64,000 nt of DNA from Hermatobates lingyangjiaoensis (lineage: Eukaryota > Arthropoda > Insecta > Hemiptera > Hermatobatidae): positions 930,001-994,000 of the forward strand of contig JAPFBL010000003.1 of assembly GCA_026182355.1 (NCBI GenBank), in the 5' to 3' direction. Shown piece after piece: positions 23,601 to 33,950 of the stretch. The translations under genes were made by a program, and so were the position numbers. The notes under the pieces are model-generated. The model made no database searches and was not told where the DNA came from. It saw only the letters and a program-made list of their open reading frames with translations. Position 1 is the first letter of the stretch. Every line of letters begins with the position of its first letter.

Positions 23601-26501
23601 TACAATTCTGGTGTGAAAGGCAAAGAATTCTGGCACTTAGCAAGAAGACTAAATTTTCAATCATTACTTGAAAAGTCCATGCTTTTATGAGTCCAAAAAG
23701 GCAATGAGTTGTATATCAGTATGATATTGTTTATAGTTAACAAAGGTAATAAACGAAGGCAATGAAAACACCACGGAATTTTCCTAAAGATTCAAAACAG
23801 AATGATTTTCCTTTAGATTCACTGAATGATGGATTCAAGGATTTCACAATATACTATTATATAACAAATTGCTGATCTATTCGTGGTGGCCTTTTGGGGA
23901 AGTGGACAGTGCTTAAATGGCCTTTACTCCAAGAAAAGTTTCCCTTCCCTGAATCAGAAGTATGCCTCCTCCGAAGTTCCCGGGGGGAAGGAGAGATTTA
24001 GATTTCGTAGCACCACTGTCGATTACCTTCTCTTGCGTCACCCTATGTTGTGTGCTTTGTCTCCCTGCCCTTTTTTTTTTCTCCATAATACGAATTTTCC
24101 AAAAATTACATTTAGTCTTTTTTTAGTATATGTGTTACGTTTCTTCGTATTTGAACTTGTGTTGTTCAGATTGGATCTTGCGAATTTAAACTGGTTTTTA
24201 GACAATGCATTTGAGGGCATTTAGAGTTTCCTCCCCTGAATTCCATAATTGTGAATTTAACATTATTTCTATTGCTCAGTCATGTAAATAACCTGCCTCT
24301 TATTTTGACAAAGATATAAAGAGTGCTAAACAACGTTCTTAAGTACTATAAGAGAATCGAAGTTAATATCAAACGTCATAGTCTTACCTTACCATGGCAA
24401 GTATCTAGACCAATCTTCTTAGGCTTACCCGTCTCTGGACATTAATATATATTCTTTTAATCATAATCGCATAGGAAATTCCTTAATTCAAAACTCTCTC
24501 AGAGAATTAGATTACAGTGATCTTTCTAAAATGTTGTGTAAATGGTACTGGTATCATAATATATGCATAGGTCACACTCTTCAAAAATTAAAATTGCTTG
24601 CAAAACAACAGCAATAATCCACAATATGTTCAATAAGATGAACAAAATGGTACCCTATTTTTATATATAAATATTGAAAGTAATACTATAAATTGGTCAA
24701 AACCTAAATTGATTAGGTATGAAAGATCCAAATATTCGAGACATTATCGAGTATTAATCAATAAATATAGCATCAGACATTAATAATAGGTTTATTAAAA
24801 ATATAAATTTAAAACAGTATAAAGAATAAACAAATTTAATAAAAATGATTTATGGAAAATAAAGTACATACACAAAAAATAATAAAGATACAAGCTAGTA
24901 AATATAATAATAGTAAAATAAAACAGACCAACAACAAACAATTGTTGAGCAGGGGCTCATCATCTTCCGAGAGACAAATGTGTATTTTCTCTGTTACTCT
25001 CAAAGTTCCATTACAGTTAGAATATTGGAGATCTTACTCAAGAAATAGCGCATGGAGACAGTAATTTGCATGATAGTCAATGGAAAGGAGATTCCCCTTG
25101 TCAACAGAAAACCTGTGAATTATCATAATCTAGCTTAGCTTTACCTTATGAAATGCATCGCATTGGGTGCAGTTCAAACGCAATGAAGAGCAATACTGAA
25201 GATTTCATGAAGAATAGAGTATGTATGATTGTTGAGAAAAGAAGTGAAGGAAGGGACAGGATAGAGGATGGGGCAAGGTAGTAAGTACACTGTCCACATT
25301 GAACCAAACCACCTGGGAGAAAAAATGTGAAAAGATATTCCCAAATGTAATTTAGAGCTTTATGGAAGATGCCTTCCTGAAGATAGAAGAATTACTCGAG
25401 GAATAGGCCGAAATTGGGGAAACTTCTTTAATAAGAACTGTAGTGTATCAGCTGGTATTATAGGTACAACTAAGAATCTTTAGGAGGCAGCCACGATTAG
25501 AAACATAAATTTACTTTACTATATATAAGTAAAGTATAGCAATCATGAAGAAATAAAATTTCAAGATTTTCACGGATTTACATGATTTTAGGTATCCAAA
25601 AGTCACTTTTTGATGTTTTTTCGGTTGTGTGGCCGAGGATCGAGGATTGAGGAGGCCGATGATGTCTTATTGAATATTTGTATCCCTAGTTATTTGCTTG
25701 GCAATAGAATTAGCAATTTCATTTCCCGTAGTTCCCACGTGATCTTTCGTCTACGTAAAAATAACTTTTCCGTATACCTTAGAGAGTACTAAGCATCTGT
25801 CGTATATCAGTAATTATCGAGTAGAGTTTTCTTTGATTGGTTAGTAAATTAATACTAACTTTACTGTCTGTTATGACTATATCTGTGTGTGTTTGTGTAT
25901 GTAAAACACCTTGTTGTCCCCGCACTTTAAAAAGTTTAGAGATTACAGGATGCTTGTTTGGTTCGAAACATTGCCAAATTGTTTAGTAGCTTATTCCCAT
26001 GTATTCCCTTCTTTCTAGGTACTCAGATGAAAATTACATTATTTACACGATTTAAAAGTTTAAACCTTTTTATGTTCACAACAACAGTGGAACAGTGGAT
26101 CCAATACTTGCAATAATTATTCATTTACGATATTACTGTAATCCATTCTATAAGTTGTGAATGAAGGCGCCTATCATAAGCCCTACCTACATTCAAGAAT
26201 TAAGCGCAGGCGATTAGTTAAAAGTGTTGCAATTAGACAGAAAAATGTCAGAAAAAATGTCTATTTCATTGAATATAGTCGTAAATACTGACTGGCGATG
26301 AGTTAATAATGAAAACGGTGTTAATAATTTGATTTTCACTTGAGTACCCAGAAAAATATCTTGAAATGAGTTAGTAAGCAACTTGGAACCATAAAAACAA
26401 CCGGCAGTCTCGATTACTTCAGCACTAGACACTGTCCAGAAGAGGTAGAACACCTTGGATCACATTATATCTGAATGCGAGTAAATTGCCGTGGACGAGA
26501 T
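23601..26501. other. Unannotated stretch
   Basis: No gene recognised. The 113-codon frame at 23883-24224 is T-rich and shows no domain. 25080-25560 and 25620-25800 carry ordinary mixed sequence. Confidence 0.4.
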
Positions 26502-26545
26502 AAAAGAAGTCTATTACCTATTACGATAGGTAATAGACTTCTTTT
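26502..26545. repeat. Perfect 20-bp inverted repeat with 4-nt loop
   Basis: Arms 26502-26521 and 26526-26545 are exact reverse complements with loop TACG. Immediately downstream, variants of TAGTAATAGATA/ACCTATTACTATA repeat the arm word, suggesting local slippage or a small fold-back origin. No transcription signal is seen. Confidence 0.8.
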
Positions 26546-26879
26546 TACCTAGTAGTAATAGATATAGTTATCACTTAGTAACAGTATCACCTATTACTAT
26601 AAAAGTGAGGGATACTCTATATACATTTTCAATCATTAGGTAGCTTAAAATCTGAAGTTGAATTTAGTTACAACAATTGGATATACAATATGACCGCTAT
26701 GGCGGTATACAGAGTATACGAGTCCGATGAGAATCAGACCCTCAATTTAATTATTTCAATATTTCAAATTAATAAATAATTTCAAGTTTCTTATAACTGA
26801 AAAACAAATGATACATTATTAATCAATACGTATTATAGCCAAATTAAAATAAAACAAAATGTCAGTTCAGTAACCAAAG

Positions 26880-27170
26880 AGTTTTATATTATGTTTACTT
26901 ATAGTAAAGTTGAGTACGGACCACTCCAGATATTTGTATTTGTTTTATTATATAATATTTTTTTATCCTATGGACTATATTGATTATTTTTCTTCTACAT
27001 TGTACGTTAATGATTGAAAATAGTAAGGGACACAACAATAAAGTAATAAAGTGCAGCTCACATTCAATATTTCGATGACCACGAAAGTCGAAATGCGAGT
27101 ATTATGAATTTGTTGTGTTGCTATGTTTTATTGTCCCATTACTTTCTGCTTTTAATGGTAGTTGTTTTTT
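26880..27170. mobile_element. Family B motif plus decayed PLE-like inverted pair
   Basis: 26900-26940 carries AGTAAAGTTGAGTACGGACCACTCCAGATATTTG, a dispersed motif also at 9888, 30465, 43295, 43935 (inverted) and about 62690. 27018-27160 has an inverted pair: GTAAGGGACA..ACAATAAAG on the left and TGTTTTATTGTCCCATTAC on the right. On the minus strand, CATCGAAATATTG resembles the GAAA plus stem III part of a PLE hammerhead-like motif; CTGANGA is missing. Confidence 0.4.
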
Positions 27171-27669
27171 TTGAAAATCTTTTTCTTTTTATTATATATG
27201 TATATAGATATAAATAGTAAGCTTCTTGATCGTAAGAACAATCACATAAAGCTAAGTTTATAACAAATTTGAATAAATAAACATGAAATTAAATTGGCCT
27301 TCAATAGACAAACAAACAAACAGCAATGATGAATTGATTAATTGCAGTTAATAACACCAAATTAAATGCCTAAGTAGTTTATTGTCTAGTCCTTTATAGT
27401 TTTATTTAGAATTATATAGTTTTTAATAGTGTCAACTATAATAAGTACTCTCTCGCAATAGTGTCAAATGCATGTATGTTTGTTTTACATATAAATAAAG
27501 TAAGGTATTATCTTCGGCAGGTAACACGTGTGGAATCTATAAGTGAATACATGGATATGTCAAACACAACTAGGCATATTAATTCCCAATTCATAATATA
27601 TAAAAGAGAAACAGAGAGAGTGAGCCTGTAGGCGCGTGTGTTTGTGTGTGTGCGCTAAAAAGCATAAAC
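27171..27669. other. Unannotated stretch
   Basis: Contains a short AGAGAG and TGTGTG dinucleotide patch at 27605-27655. No gene seen. Confidence 0.4.
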
Positions 27670-27880
27670 CTCAGTACTCGTGGCGTGTTGTGTTATTTTT
27701 TTTTTTGCCAATCTGATAATATATGTAAGGCCAACTAACCAGTTGTTTTGTTTGGGGTGACAGACCCGATTCGTCTTTCAGCCGCGACAGGCTCTGCTTG
27801 CCTTTCTCCGCTACAGCCCTAAATAAGCGCATTATTAATCGGCGCTGCTGCAATCTAAATCATATCGTCAGGCTATTTTC
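27670..27880. other. GC-richer island, possible conserved noncoding element
   Basis: Mixed-composition block (for example CAGCCGCGACAGGCTCTGCTTGCC near 27780, and CGCATTATTAATCGGCGCTGCTGC near 27830) in AT-rich flanks, 1.4 kb downstream of the SoxE exon in gene direction. Its minus-strand frame (27671-27853) matches nothing I know. It would be in an intron or the 3' flank of that gene; a regulatory role is speculation. Confidence 0.25.
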
Positions 27881-29223
27881 CGTTCAGTTTGGATTGAAGC
27901 CAACTAAACCCACACCCATCTCTTCGAATCAGTTTTGCATTGCTCTTCAAAAGTTATTACCGCTCATATAGTTGACTTACATAAAAGACGATTGCAAGCT
28001 GCAGTGGAACTATAGTACCTCAAGACCTCTCCAACTTATAATTCTAACTGCCCTGTGTATAATTTGTAACTGTTATAATAGAAAAAAATTGCTGACGAAA
28101 TGAAAAAATTATATCAAAAGAGATTTGTTAATATAAAATTTTGAACAAAAGTTGGACTATTTAAAATAATACTAGACAATAATATTTAATTTTTAAATAA
28201 TAATATTAATATAATGTTATTTTTTTTATATTTGATACGTTTCAAAAAATGGAGTTTTTAAGTAAATTGTATTTAAGGTATGATGTTGGTAACTCTTCTT
28301 TTATGAAATTTCTTCAGCTTTCACCTTTCTCCTCTGTACTGGCCCGCATTATCTTCAACTCATAGCGGCAATACTCATAAGAGTTGCAGGCTAGACATCT
28401 TTTCTGTCATAGTGTAAAAGCAACTAATATTCTCCGCGGTTGTCTCAATAACAACTTCAGACAACTAGGCCCCCGGTGACCACCTGCAGGTAAGGGCTGC
28501 ATATTGGTGATTTAGTTGTAAAGTTTAGTAACTGTAGTCACACCCATAAAACGAGACTGACTCCCTTCTGGAAAAAGGGGACCTAATCCTGAGTTGATAC
28601 CGTGATAAATACATGCATAGTGTTAGAAGCACAAAAGTTGCTGTAATTTACATAAAGAAATAGTAAACTATTTTATCTCGTGTACTGATGTTGGATGATT
28701 CCAATATGAAATACTGTATACAAGGTAACCCGGTTACATTTCTTAATTTAAGTTACACGAGCCAACGTGCTACTAATAATATGCATCGGTTGAACACAAC
28801 CAGTATGTGTAAGAATATGAGTAATTTCTGAATTACGAAGGTACTATTAAAACTATACAGTGTCTTTTGAAGATGAAAGACGTCTGATACTGATCAAACG
28901 ACGCCAAAACCAGTATTTGATGTAGACACTTTATGTCTTAATTGACTCTATAGCAGTCCTTAAACTGTAAGTGTTGAGTGGTATAATGGAGATTTATTTT
29001 TTTCTTTCTTTTCTTAATTAAGTGTCTTGGATTCTTTTATACTATGAATCAAAACACTACGTAACTGAAAACACTATGCTTACTGCTTGTTTGATGAGAT
29101 GAATGACATTAAAAAGTGAATTACGATAGACGGCTTTTGATCATATTTCTTCACAAATAAACAACAACGGGAAAAAATATTTTTGAAATACAGTTTCTCC
29201 ATGCAGATAAATGAAGTTTGAAC
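27881..29223. other. Presumed SoxE intron sequence downstream of the HMG-box exon
   Basis: This follows the GC donor of the SoxE exon on the minus strand. I searched by eye for the second half of the HMG box (LLNE..EKRPF..HPDYKYQPRRRK) here and leftward to position 1 and did not find it, so the intron, if spliced as inferred, extends past the window or the exon escaped me. A GC-richer patch lies at 28430-28500. Confidence 0.4.
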
Positions 29224-29229
29224 ACTTGC
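29224..29229 (-). promoter_or_regulatory. Non-canonical GC 5' splice donor of the SoxE exon
   Basis: On the minus strand the exon ends TGG AG and continues GCAAGT. AG|GCAAGT is the consensus for the minor class of GC-AG introns. The cut falls after the second base of the Arg codon in KLWR, which is the phase and place of the HMG-box intron in vertebrate Sox8/9/10. No in-register GT donor exists; the nearest GT (in CAAGTG, 4 nt on) would change the reading after KLWRQ. Confidence 0.75.
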
Positions 29230-29376
29230 CTCCACAACTTGCCCAAGGTCTTGCTGAGCTCTGCGTTGTGAAGCTGCGGGTACTGGTCCGCGAGTCTCCT
29301 TCGGGCGGCCTGAGCCCAGACCATGAACGCGTTCATCGGCCTCTTGACGTGCATCTTCCTTTTGTCTGAAGGAGAC
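29230..29376 (-). CDS. SoxE: SoxE transcription factor, internal exon with N-terminal half of HMG box (partial)
   Basis: SoxE proteins (vertebrate Sox8/9/10, fly Sox100B) are HMG-box transcription factors that bind and bend DNA in the minor groove. The 147-bp exon encodes SPSDKRKM, then [38 protein letters not shown] and LWR. This is the SoxE signature: [12 protein letters not shown] and [12 protein letters not shown] are diagnostic against SoxB, C, D and F. It covers HMG helices 1 and 2 with the FM wedge and the [12 protein letters not shown]-contact motif intact. Only two or three residues differ from what I recall of vertebrate Sox9 (RRR for RRK, PQL for PHL). The reading frame enters with one base and leaves with two, so the exon is symmetrical (147 = 49 x 3). 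The dimerisation domain (upstream exon) and the rest of the HMG box (downstream exon) are not visible in the window. The ATG at 29354-29352 is inside the exon and is not a proposed start. Confidence 0.9.
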
Positions 29377-29392
29377 CTGCAACAAAAACTTA
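29377..29392 (-). promoter_or_regulatory. 3' splice acceptor of the SoxE exon
   Basis: The minus strand reads AAGTTTTTGTTGCAG immediately before the exon: a T-rich tract and CAG. An alternative AG lies 10 nt inside (CTTCAG|ACAAAAGG) but leaves a weaker tract. Confidence 0.65.
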
Positions 29393-29480
29393 ATCAACAT
29401 TCCTCTTTCTCTCCATTTCGTCATAATTTGTCGATGAAAGCAGAACTTTACTCAGAAAAAATATCATAAATCATAAAAGG

Positions 29481-29990
29481 TAAACTTTTTACTGCAGCTA
29501 ATTTTCATTATTGATAGTTTACTATTTCTATTTCTAGTTTCTATTTCAAAGTTTATTGAAATAGAAGAAATTCCTAACGACATCGATGTTGCCCAAGCTC
29601 AGGGGTTAGTCACATTGGAATCTTGTAAAACAATAAATTAAACTTTTTTGTGAGTGGAATAAATCGCGATTTAAGTTTTCTATTGCTTTTACATGTTAAA
29701 ATATTGAGATGTTAAATTGGTCACTTTTTTTTAAATTTCCCCGTATAGTTGTGCCCACTATATACATCCATTCAATCATTCAGTACTTTTAAATTTAGCT
29801 GTAATGCACGTTCTGGTGTGCCCTGAATTTGGACTCCGAGCATCGATACAATTCAAATTATCCTTCTAATCTAGTTTGGGAATGAAATGAGTGAGTGTGT
29901 AAGAGAAATATTACATATACATTTAATAGATCTAAAGAAGTTAAATGAAATAGAAGCATTTTTGATTAGTTGAACGTAAGCCATAAATAC
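29481..29990 (+). repeat. 0.5-kb direct duplication, copy 1
   Basis: Matches 32332-32829 over the full length from TAAACTTTTTACTGCAGCTAA to CCATAAATAC. Copy 1 has 12 extra bases (about 29652-29663) and otherwise differs at scattered sites, so the two copies are about 95% alike by eye. No ORF. It starts 104 bp upstream of the SoxE exon. Confidence 0.85.
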
Positions 29991-31194
29991 ACTCAATCAG
30001 CTTTGAAAGATAAAAAGCTCTGAAATCATTAGGTACATGAAAACTAGATGGTCATTTATTAATATGACTTCCTTATGTTGCCTATGTTCAGGAGTAACCT
30101 GCTTGTTCAGAAGACTCTGCTGATTGTAGATGATTTTCTAAACTCTTAGGAACTACGATGGTATGAAATTATAATTGAAAGAATAAAAAGTAACAACCAC
30201 AGCGCAGGATTAATTCAATAAATGGGGGGAGCACAGCTGACGATGGCAAAGTTTGGGCAGGACCACTCTTGAGTAAGCATTTCTTAATCTACTTTCCTCC
30301 TCACTTTGTGACGGACCATACAAATTGCTTACTGAGCAACTCTTTATCAGTTCACACAATTAATCAATGATAAGCAATTTCAAAGTGTATTCCTAACTGT
30401 GCATTACCAATTTCTTACATGTTATCGTAACTCAGCAAATATTATAACATTAAAAAAAATTTGGAGTGGCCTACACTCAACTTTACTATAATTGAACATA
30501 ATATCATATTTCTTGGGTATATAATATATAACGCCCCATTTAGGCATAATATAAATGAAAGATGTTTATTAGTCTTTCATTCTTGGAGTTAGCATAGATG
30601 GTCATTGATCCACTAATCAATATATACGCTTATTTATGTATATCCCACCACTGATGCATATAATATTAGTATGTATAATTATTGCAGTAATAACAGTTTT
30701 GAAAAGCAAAAGGGTAGATTTCGTTTATTTGCGGTGATTTTTGACTTGTAAAAATATGGTTCCTCTTATATATCATATAAGTCAATAAATTATACAAATT
30801 TTTCCATTATACTTCTGAACATCAATTTTATTTCTGTAGATTCACTCAAAATATTTCTAAGTTAATGTAAACTATGTAAATAAATATAAAAACTTCAACA
30901 TGTGATCCATTAGTCTAGGATAAACAATCAGTTTTTATAGTGTTATTGCTCGTTTCCGTATTAGAAATTATGAAATATTTTTTTATAAGTTCTTATTTCT
31001 TTGTTTCATTTTTTGGCAAATTTGCATGGTTTTTTAATGATTCATTTAGTGTCAAAAAAACATTTTCAGAAAACAGAAAATATACTATAAAGCCGGTTTG
31101 GTAAATGTATTTTGAAAAAAATTATCTCAACTCATTCTCCTCAGTATGTTCTACATTTATAAGAAGATAGTTTTTGATAACCCAATCATGCAAA
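29991..31194. other. Unannotated stretch between the direct repeats
   Basis: Family B motif (GTGGCCTACACTCAACTTTACTATAA) near 30465-30490. Otherwise AT-rich with no gene recognised. Confidence 0.4.
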
Positions 31195-31310
31195 AACCCA
31201 ATCAGTTGGGTTTTTGACTCTGACGAAGACCGCTTGTTACGGTTGAAAGATCTTAGTCTTGTTTTCCCATTTTCTTATTGTGGTTTTGTTTCTTATTGTG
31301 ATCAATGTTC
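31195..31310 (+). mobile_element. PLE terminus, family 1 (single arm)
   Basis: ACCCAATCAGTTGGGTTTTTGACT.. through TTGTTTTCCCATTTTCTTATTGTGGTTT, as in the other family-1 termini but without its inverted partner. It ends abruptly in a family A repeat, so it has been truncated or inserted into. Confidence 0.65.
31216..31258 (+). ncRNA. Hammerhead-like motif, family 1
   Basis: GACT, CTGACGA (31220-31226), extra A, stem II GACCG/CGGTT with loop CTTGTTA, GAAA, GATCTT, AGTC. All stems intact. Confidence 0.55.
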
Positions 31311-31311
31311 T

Positions 31312-31722
31312 ACATTTACGTATAGCTTCATTTTGATCCGTTAAACGATATGGCTTGTATCGCTTTCACAAGCTTTCAGATTGAATTATATGTCAAAATC
31401 ATTACAGTTTATAGAAAAAAATATTTTCTTTAATTTTAAAAATCTGAATATTTTTCATTTTTTTTTGTAGCCCCAAAGATAATGCCATAATTTCAGGACT
31501 CTAGGATTAGTAGTTTAAGAGAAAGGAATTGTAGTCTAAAAGCTGGTTATTGGCAAAAAAGTGACTTTTCCATCATGCATAATGGCTCCCAAACAATAGG
31601 GCTCATCAACATTATGAGGTTTTTTTTATCTGTACAATATCAACTTGATCCATCAGAGATTCCAGACAATAGCGTGGCTGCAAACTTTGGATACATACTC
31701 TTCCACCCACCCACCCACAGAC

Positions 31723-31770
<48 letters not shown>

Positions 31771-31880
31771 GACATCATCGAAAAAAGTTCATAAAACGAC
31801 TTCTGGGACATCAAAATCTGTAATTCCGTCAAAATCTCGAGATAGAATTTTTTTCACGATATCTATACCTTACTTATGGT
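31312..31880 (+). repeat. Dispersed repeat family A, full-looking copy with (CA)n
   Basis: Same order of landmarks as 16495-16975, with a (CA)20 tract at 31726-31766 between CCCACCCACCCACAG and GACAGACATCATCG. It ends in GTCAAAATCTCGAGATAGAATTTTTTTCACG and a TACTTATGGTAAAGTA motif. The 82-codon frame at 31575-31823 runs through the microsatellite and is not credible as a gene. Confidence 0.65.
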
Positions 31881-32331
31881 AAAGTAATAATCCTTATTGT
31901 CAATATATTAGTGATTGTTGAAATTATTATAATTCTCATTGTTAGAAATCGGTATACTGAGTAAATGAAGTGTTGAATAGTTAAGAGGCTGTATTTAATC
32001 ATTGTACGATATTATATACGGTGGGTGAGGCAAGACTGAGCACGATATCGACCGTGCTAACCATGGCCTGAGGAATTCGGAGCCCATGTCTGATGTCGAG
32101 CTGCGTCAATGACCTTACGGACTACGTCTCTCTCAGCTAATATTATTGTTATATTTCTTAAAGCTAACTTGTAGGCAGCTTGATGATTACTTAATAACCA
32201 CTTGATTTCTATTCTTCAAGTATGCTGATACTTTCTTGTAAAATATATATATGTGAGTTATTTTACCTACTTATTAATAAGCAGAGTTCATGATTGATAC
32301 TTCAACTTATTTGTTTAGTAACCATAAATAC
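31881..32331. other. Unannotated stretch
   Basis: A GC-richer patch at 32020-32130 has no recognised content. The last 11 bases before the second direct repeat (CCATAAATAC) match the end of that repeat. Confidence 0.4.
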
Positions 32332-32829
32332 TAAACTTTTTACTGCAGCTAATTTTCATTATTGATAGTTTACTATTTCTATTTCTAGTTTATATTTCAA
32401 AGTTTATTGAAATAGAAGAAATTCCTAATCAAATTGATGTTGCCCAAGCTCAGGGGTTAGTCACATTGGAATCTTGTAAAACAATAAATTAAACTTTCTT
32501 GTGAGTGATTTAAGTTTTCTATTGCTTTTACATGTTAATATATTGAGATGTTTAATTGGTTACTCTTTTCTAAATTTCCCCATATAGTTATGCCCACTAT
32601 ATACATCCATTCAATCATTCAATACTTTTAAATTTAGCTGTAATGCACGTTCTGGTGTGCCCTGAATTTGGACTCCGAGCATCGATACAATTCAAATTAT
32701 CCTTCTAATCTAGTTTGGGAATGAAATGAGTGAGTGTTTAAGAGAGATATTACATATACATTTAGTAGATCTAAAAAAGTTAAATGAAATAGAAGCAATT
32801 CTGATTAGTTGAACGTATACCACAAATAC
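32332..32829 (+). repeat. 0.5-kb direct duplication, copy 2
   Basis: Second copy of 29481-29990, offset about 2.85 kb, lacking 12 bp. It is flanked on both sides by (C)CAYAAATAC, either a short target-like repeat or sign of a longer tandem unit. Confidence 0.85.
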
Positions 32830-33514
32830 TGATACGTTGTAATGCGTATATTACAACCATTATGTGTGCATTAATGTGTTATAGAAAATTAAATATTATT
32901 CTATATGATTTAGGATAACTTAACATGAGCAGCACTAAGATTTATATTTATGTGTGACAGATGTGAAAAATATTTTAGATCGCTTTAGTGTTTGCTTGGT
33001 GGTTCTTCTAATCTATGTGTTTTATTGTTTTCAAATATTAATAAAGTAAGAATAACGCCACCTTCATTATACTTCTATTAAATTCCGACACTGGATTCAG
33101 TTTGGAATATTTGAATTTATAACTGGAATAGTGAATCAAAACAGTTGAGAGTGACAGTTTAGCACGTATGACCTACAGAATGAGGGTAAATTGAGTACTT
33201 ATGAAGAATGAGTTAAGAGACTGGAGTGAAAAGAACGGACTCGACCAAATGACATAAGGGCTGGCACCCGAAAGAGCAAACAGCGGGCGCACGACAGGAA
33301 TGCGCCACGCACTCACTCGTCTACTTCGTGACTTACACAACCCTCGTGACGGAAGCGATATTGCCACCTATTAGCAACTTGCTATTAATTTGCATGGATG
33401 CCTCTCTCGTCAAATACAGGGCGTAACTTCATTACATAAACCTTGAATTTGTAAGCCAATATTTCATTATTTAATAGCTGTAATCATTTTTCATTTAATA
33501 TATAACCATTCAGT

Positions 33515-33516
<2 letters not shown>
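32830..33516. other. Unannotated stretch
   Basis: 33215-33360 is GC-richer with several CpGs but has no recognisable exon. Nothing else seen. Confidence 0.4.

Positions 33517-33564
<48 letters not shown>
33517..33564. repeat. (TA)n microsatellite
   Basis: About 24 uninterrupted TA units next to a PLE inverted repeat. Other long tracts lie at 34267-34309, 37878-37914, 43803-43870, 44233-44284, 45302-45336 and 52815-52858. Confidence 0.95.
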
Positions 33565-33566
<2 letters not shown>

Positions 33567-33950
33567 AATTAAAGTATGCAGCAGCTTCTGCATTGACGAC
33601 CTTTTTGCTGATGGCCTCGATTTTTCTCACTATCATTCGGTGATGCTGAGGTAACTTCCATATATGATGGGCCAGAGACATTGAGAAAACTAATATCAAA
33701 CAACTTTAATGAAATACAAAAACACTAGGAGGAAACAAGCTTTCGACCACACATTGGTCATCTTCAGGTTACACTACTATTTAATCAATGAATGTTAATA
33801 CACTACTATGTAATCAATGAATGTTAATAAGTTAATAAGTTAATTAGTGAGAAAAATCGAGGCCATCAGCAAAAAGGTCGTCAATGCAGAAGCTGCTGCA
33901 TACTTTAATTCCATTTGTCTTCAAGAAGATTTGCTGCCCACTTATACTAA
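33564..33950. mobile_element. PLE family 3: 69-bp perfect inverted repeat around a terminus, with coding sliver
   Basis: Arms 33564-33632 and 33845-33913 appear identical as reverse complements. The right arm reads on the plus strand as KIEAISKKVVNAEAAAYFNS and continues outside the arm as ICLQEDLLPTYTN (to about 33950), which resembles the N-terminal region of PLE reverse-transcriptase ORFs before it runs into (TA)n. Between the arms lie a hammerhead-like motif (minus strand) and a twofold 30-bp tandem repeat (33771-33830, TAATCAATGAATGTTAAT). Confidence 0.6.
33736..33767 (-). ncRNA. Hammerhead-like motif, PLE family 3
   Basis: Minus strand: GTAAC, CTGAAGA (33767-33761), extra T, stem II GACCA/TGGTC (5 of 5), GAAA, GCTTG. 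AAGCTT is palindromic. Stem I GTAAC/GTTTC pairs 4 of 5. Confidence 0.55.

Noticed and set aside
23883..24224. 113-codon ORF as a gene
   Set aside because: T-rich low-complexity composition, no domain, no splice or start context support.
29151..29354. 67-codon ORF starting at the Met before HVKRPMNAF as a complete small gene
   Set aside because: The Met is internal to an exon. Residues after LWR (QVF..) are intron read-through past a GC donor, and a good acceptor lies 22 nt upstream of the ATG.
29080..29424. 114-codon minus-strand ORF
   Set aside because: Other frame of the SoxE exon running through both of its splice sites.
29481..32829. LTR retrotransposon with 0.5-kb LTRs
   Set aside because: No TG..CA ends, no primer-binding site or polypurine tract, and the interior holds unrelated repeats without gag/pol.
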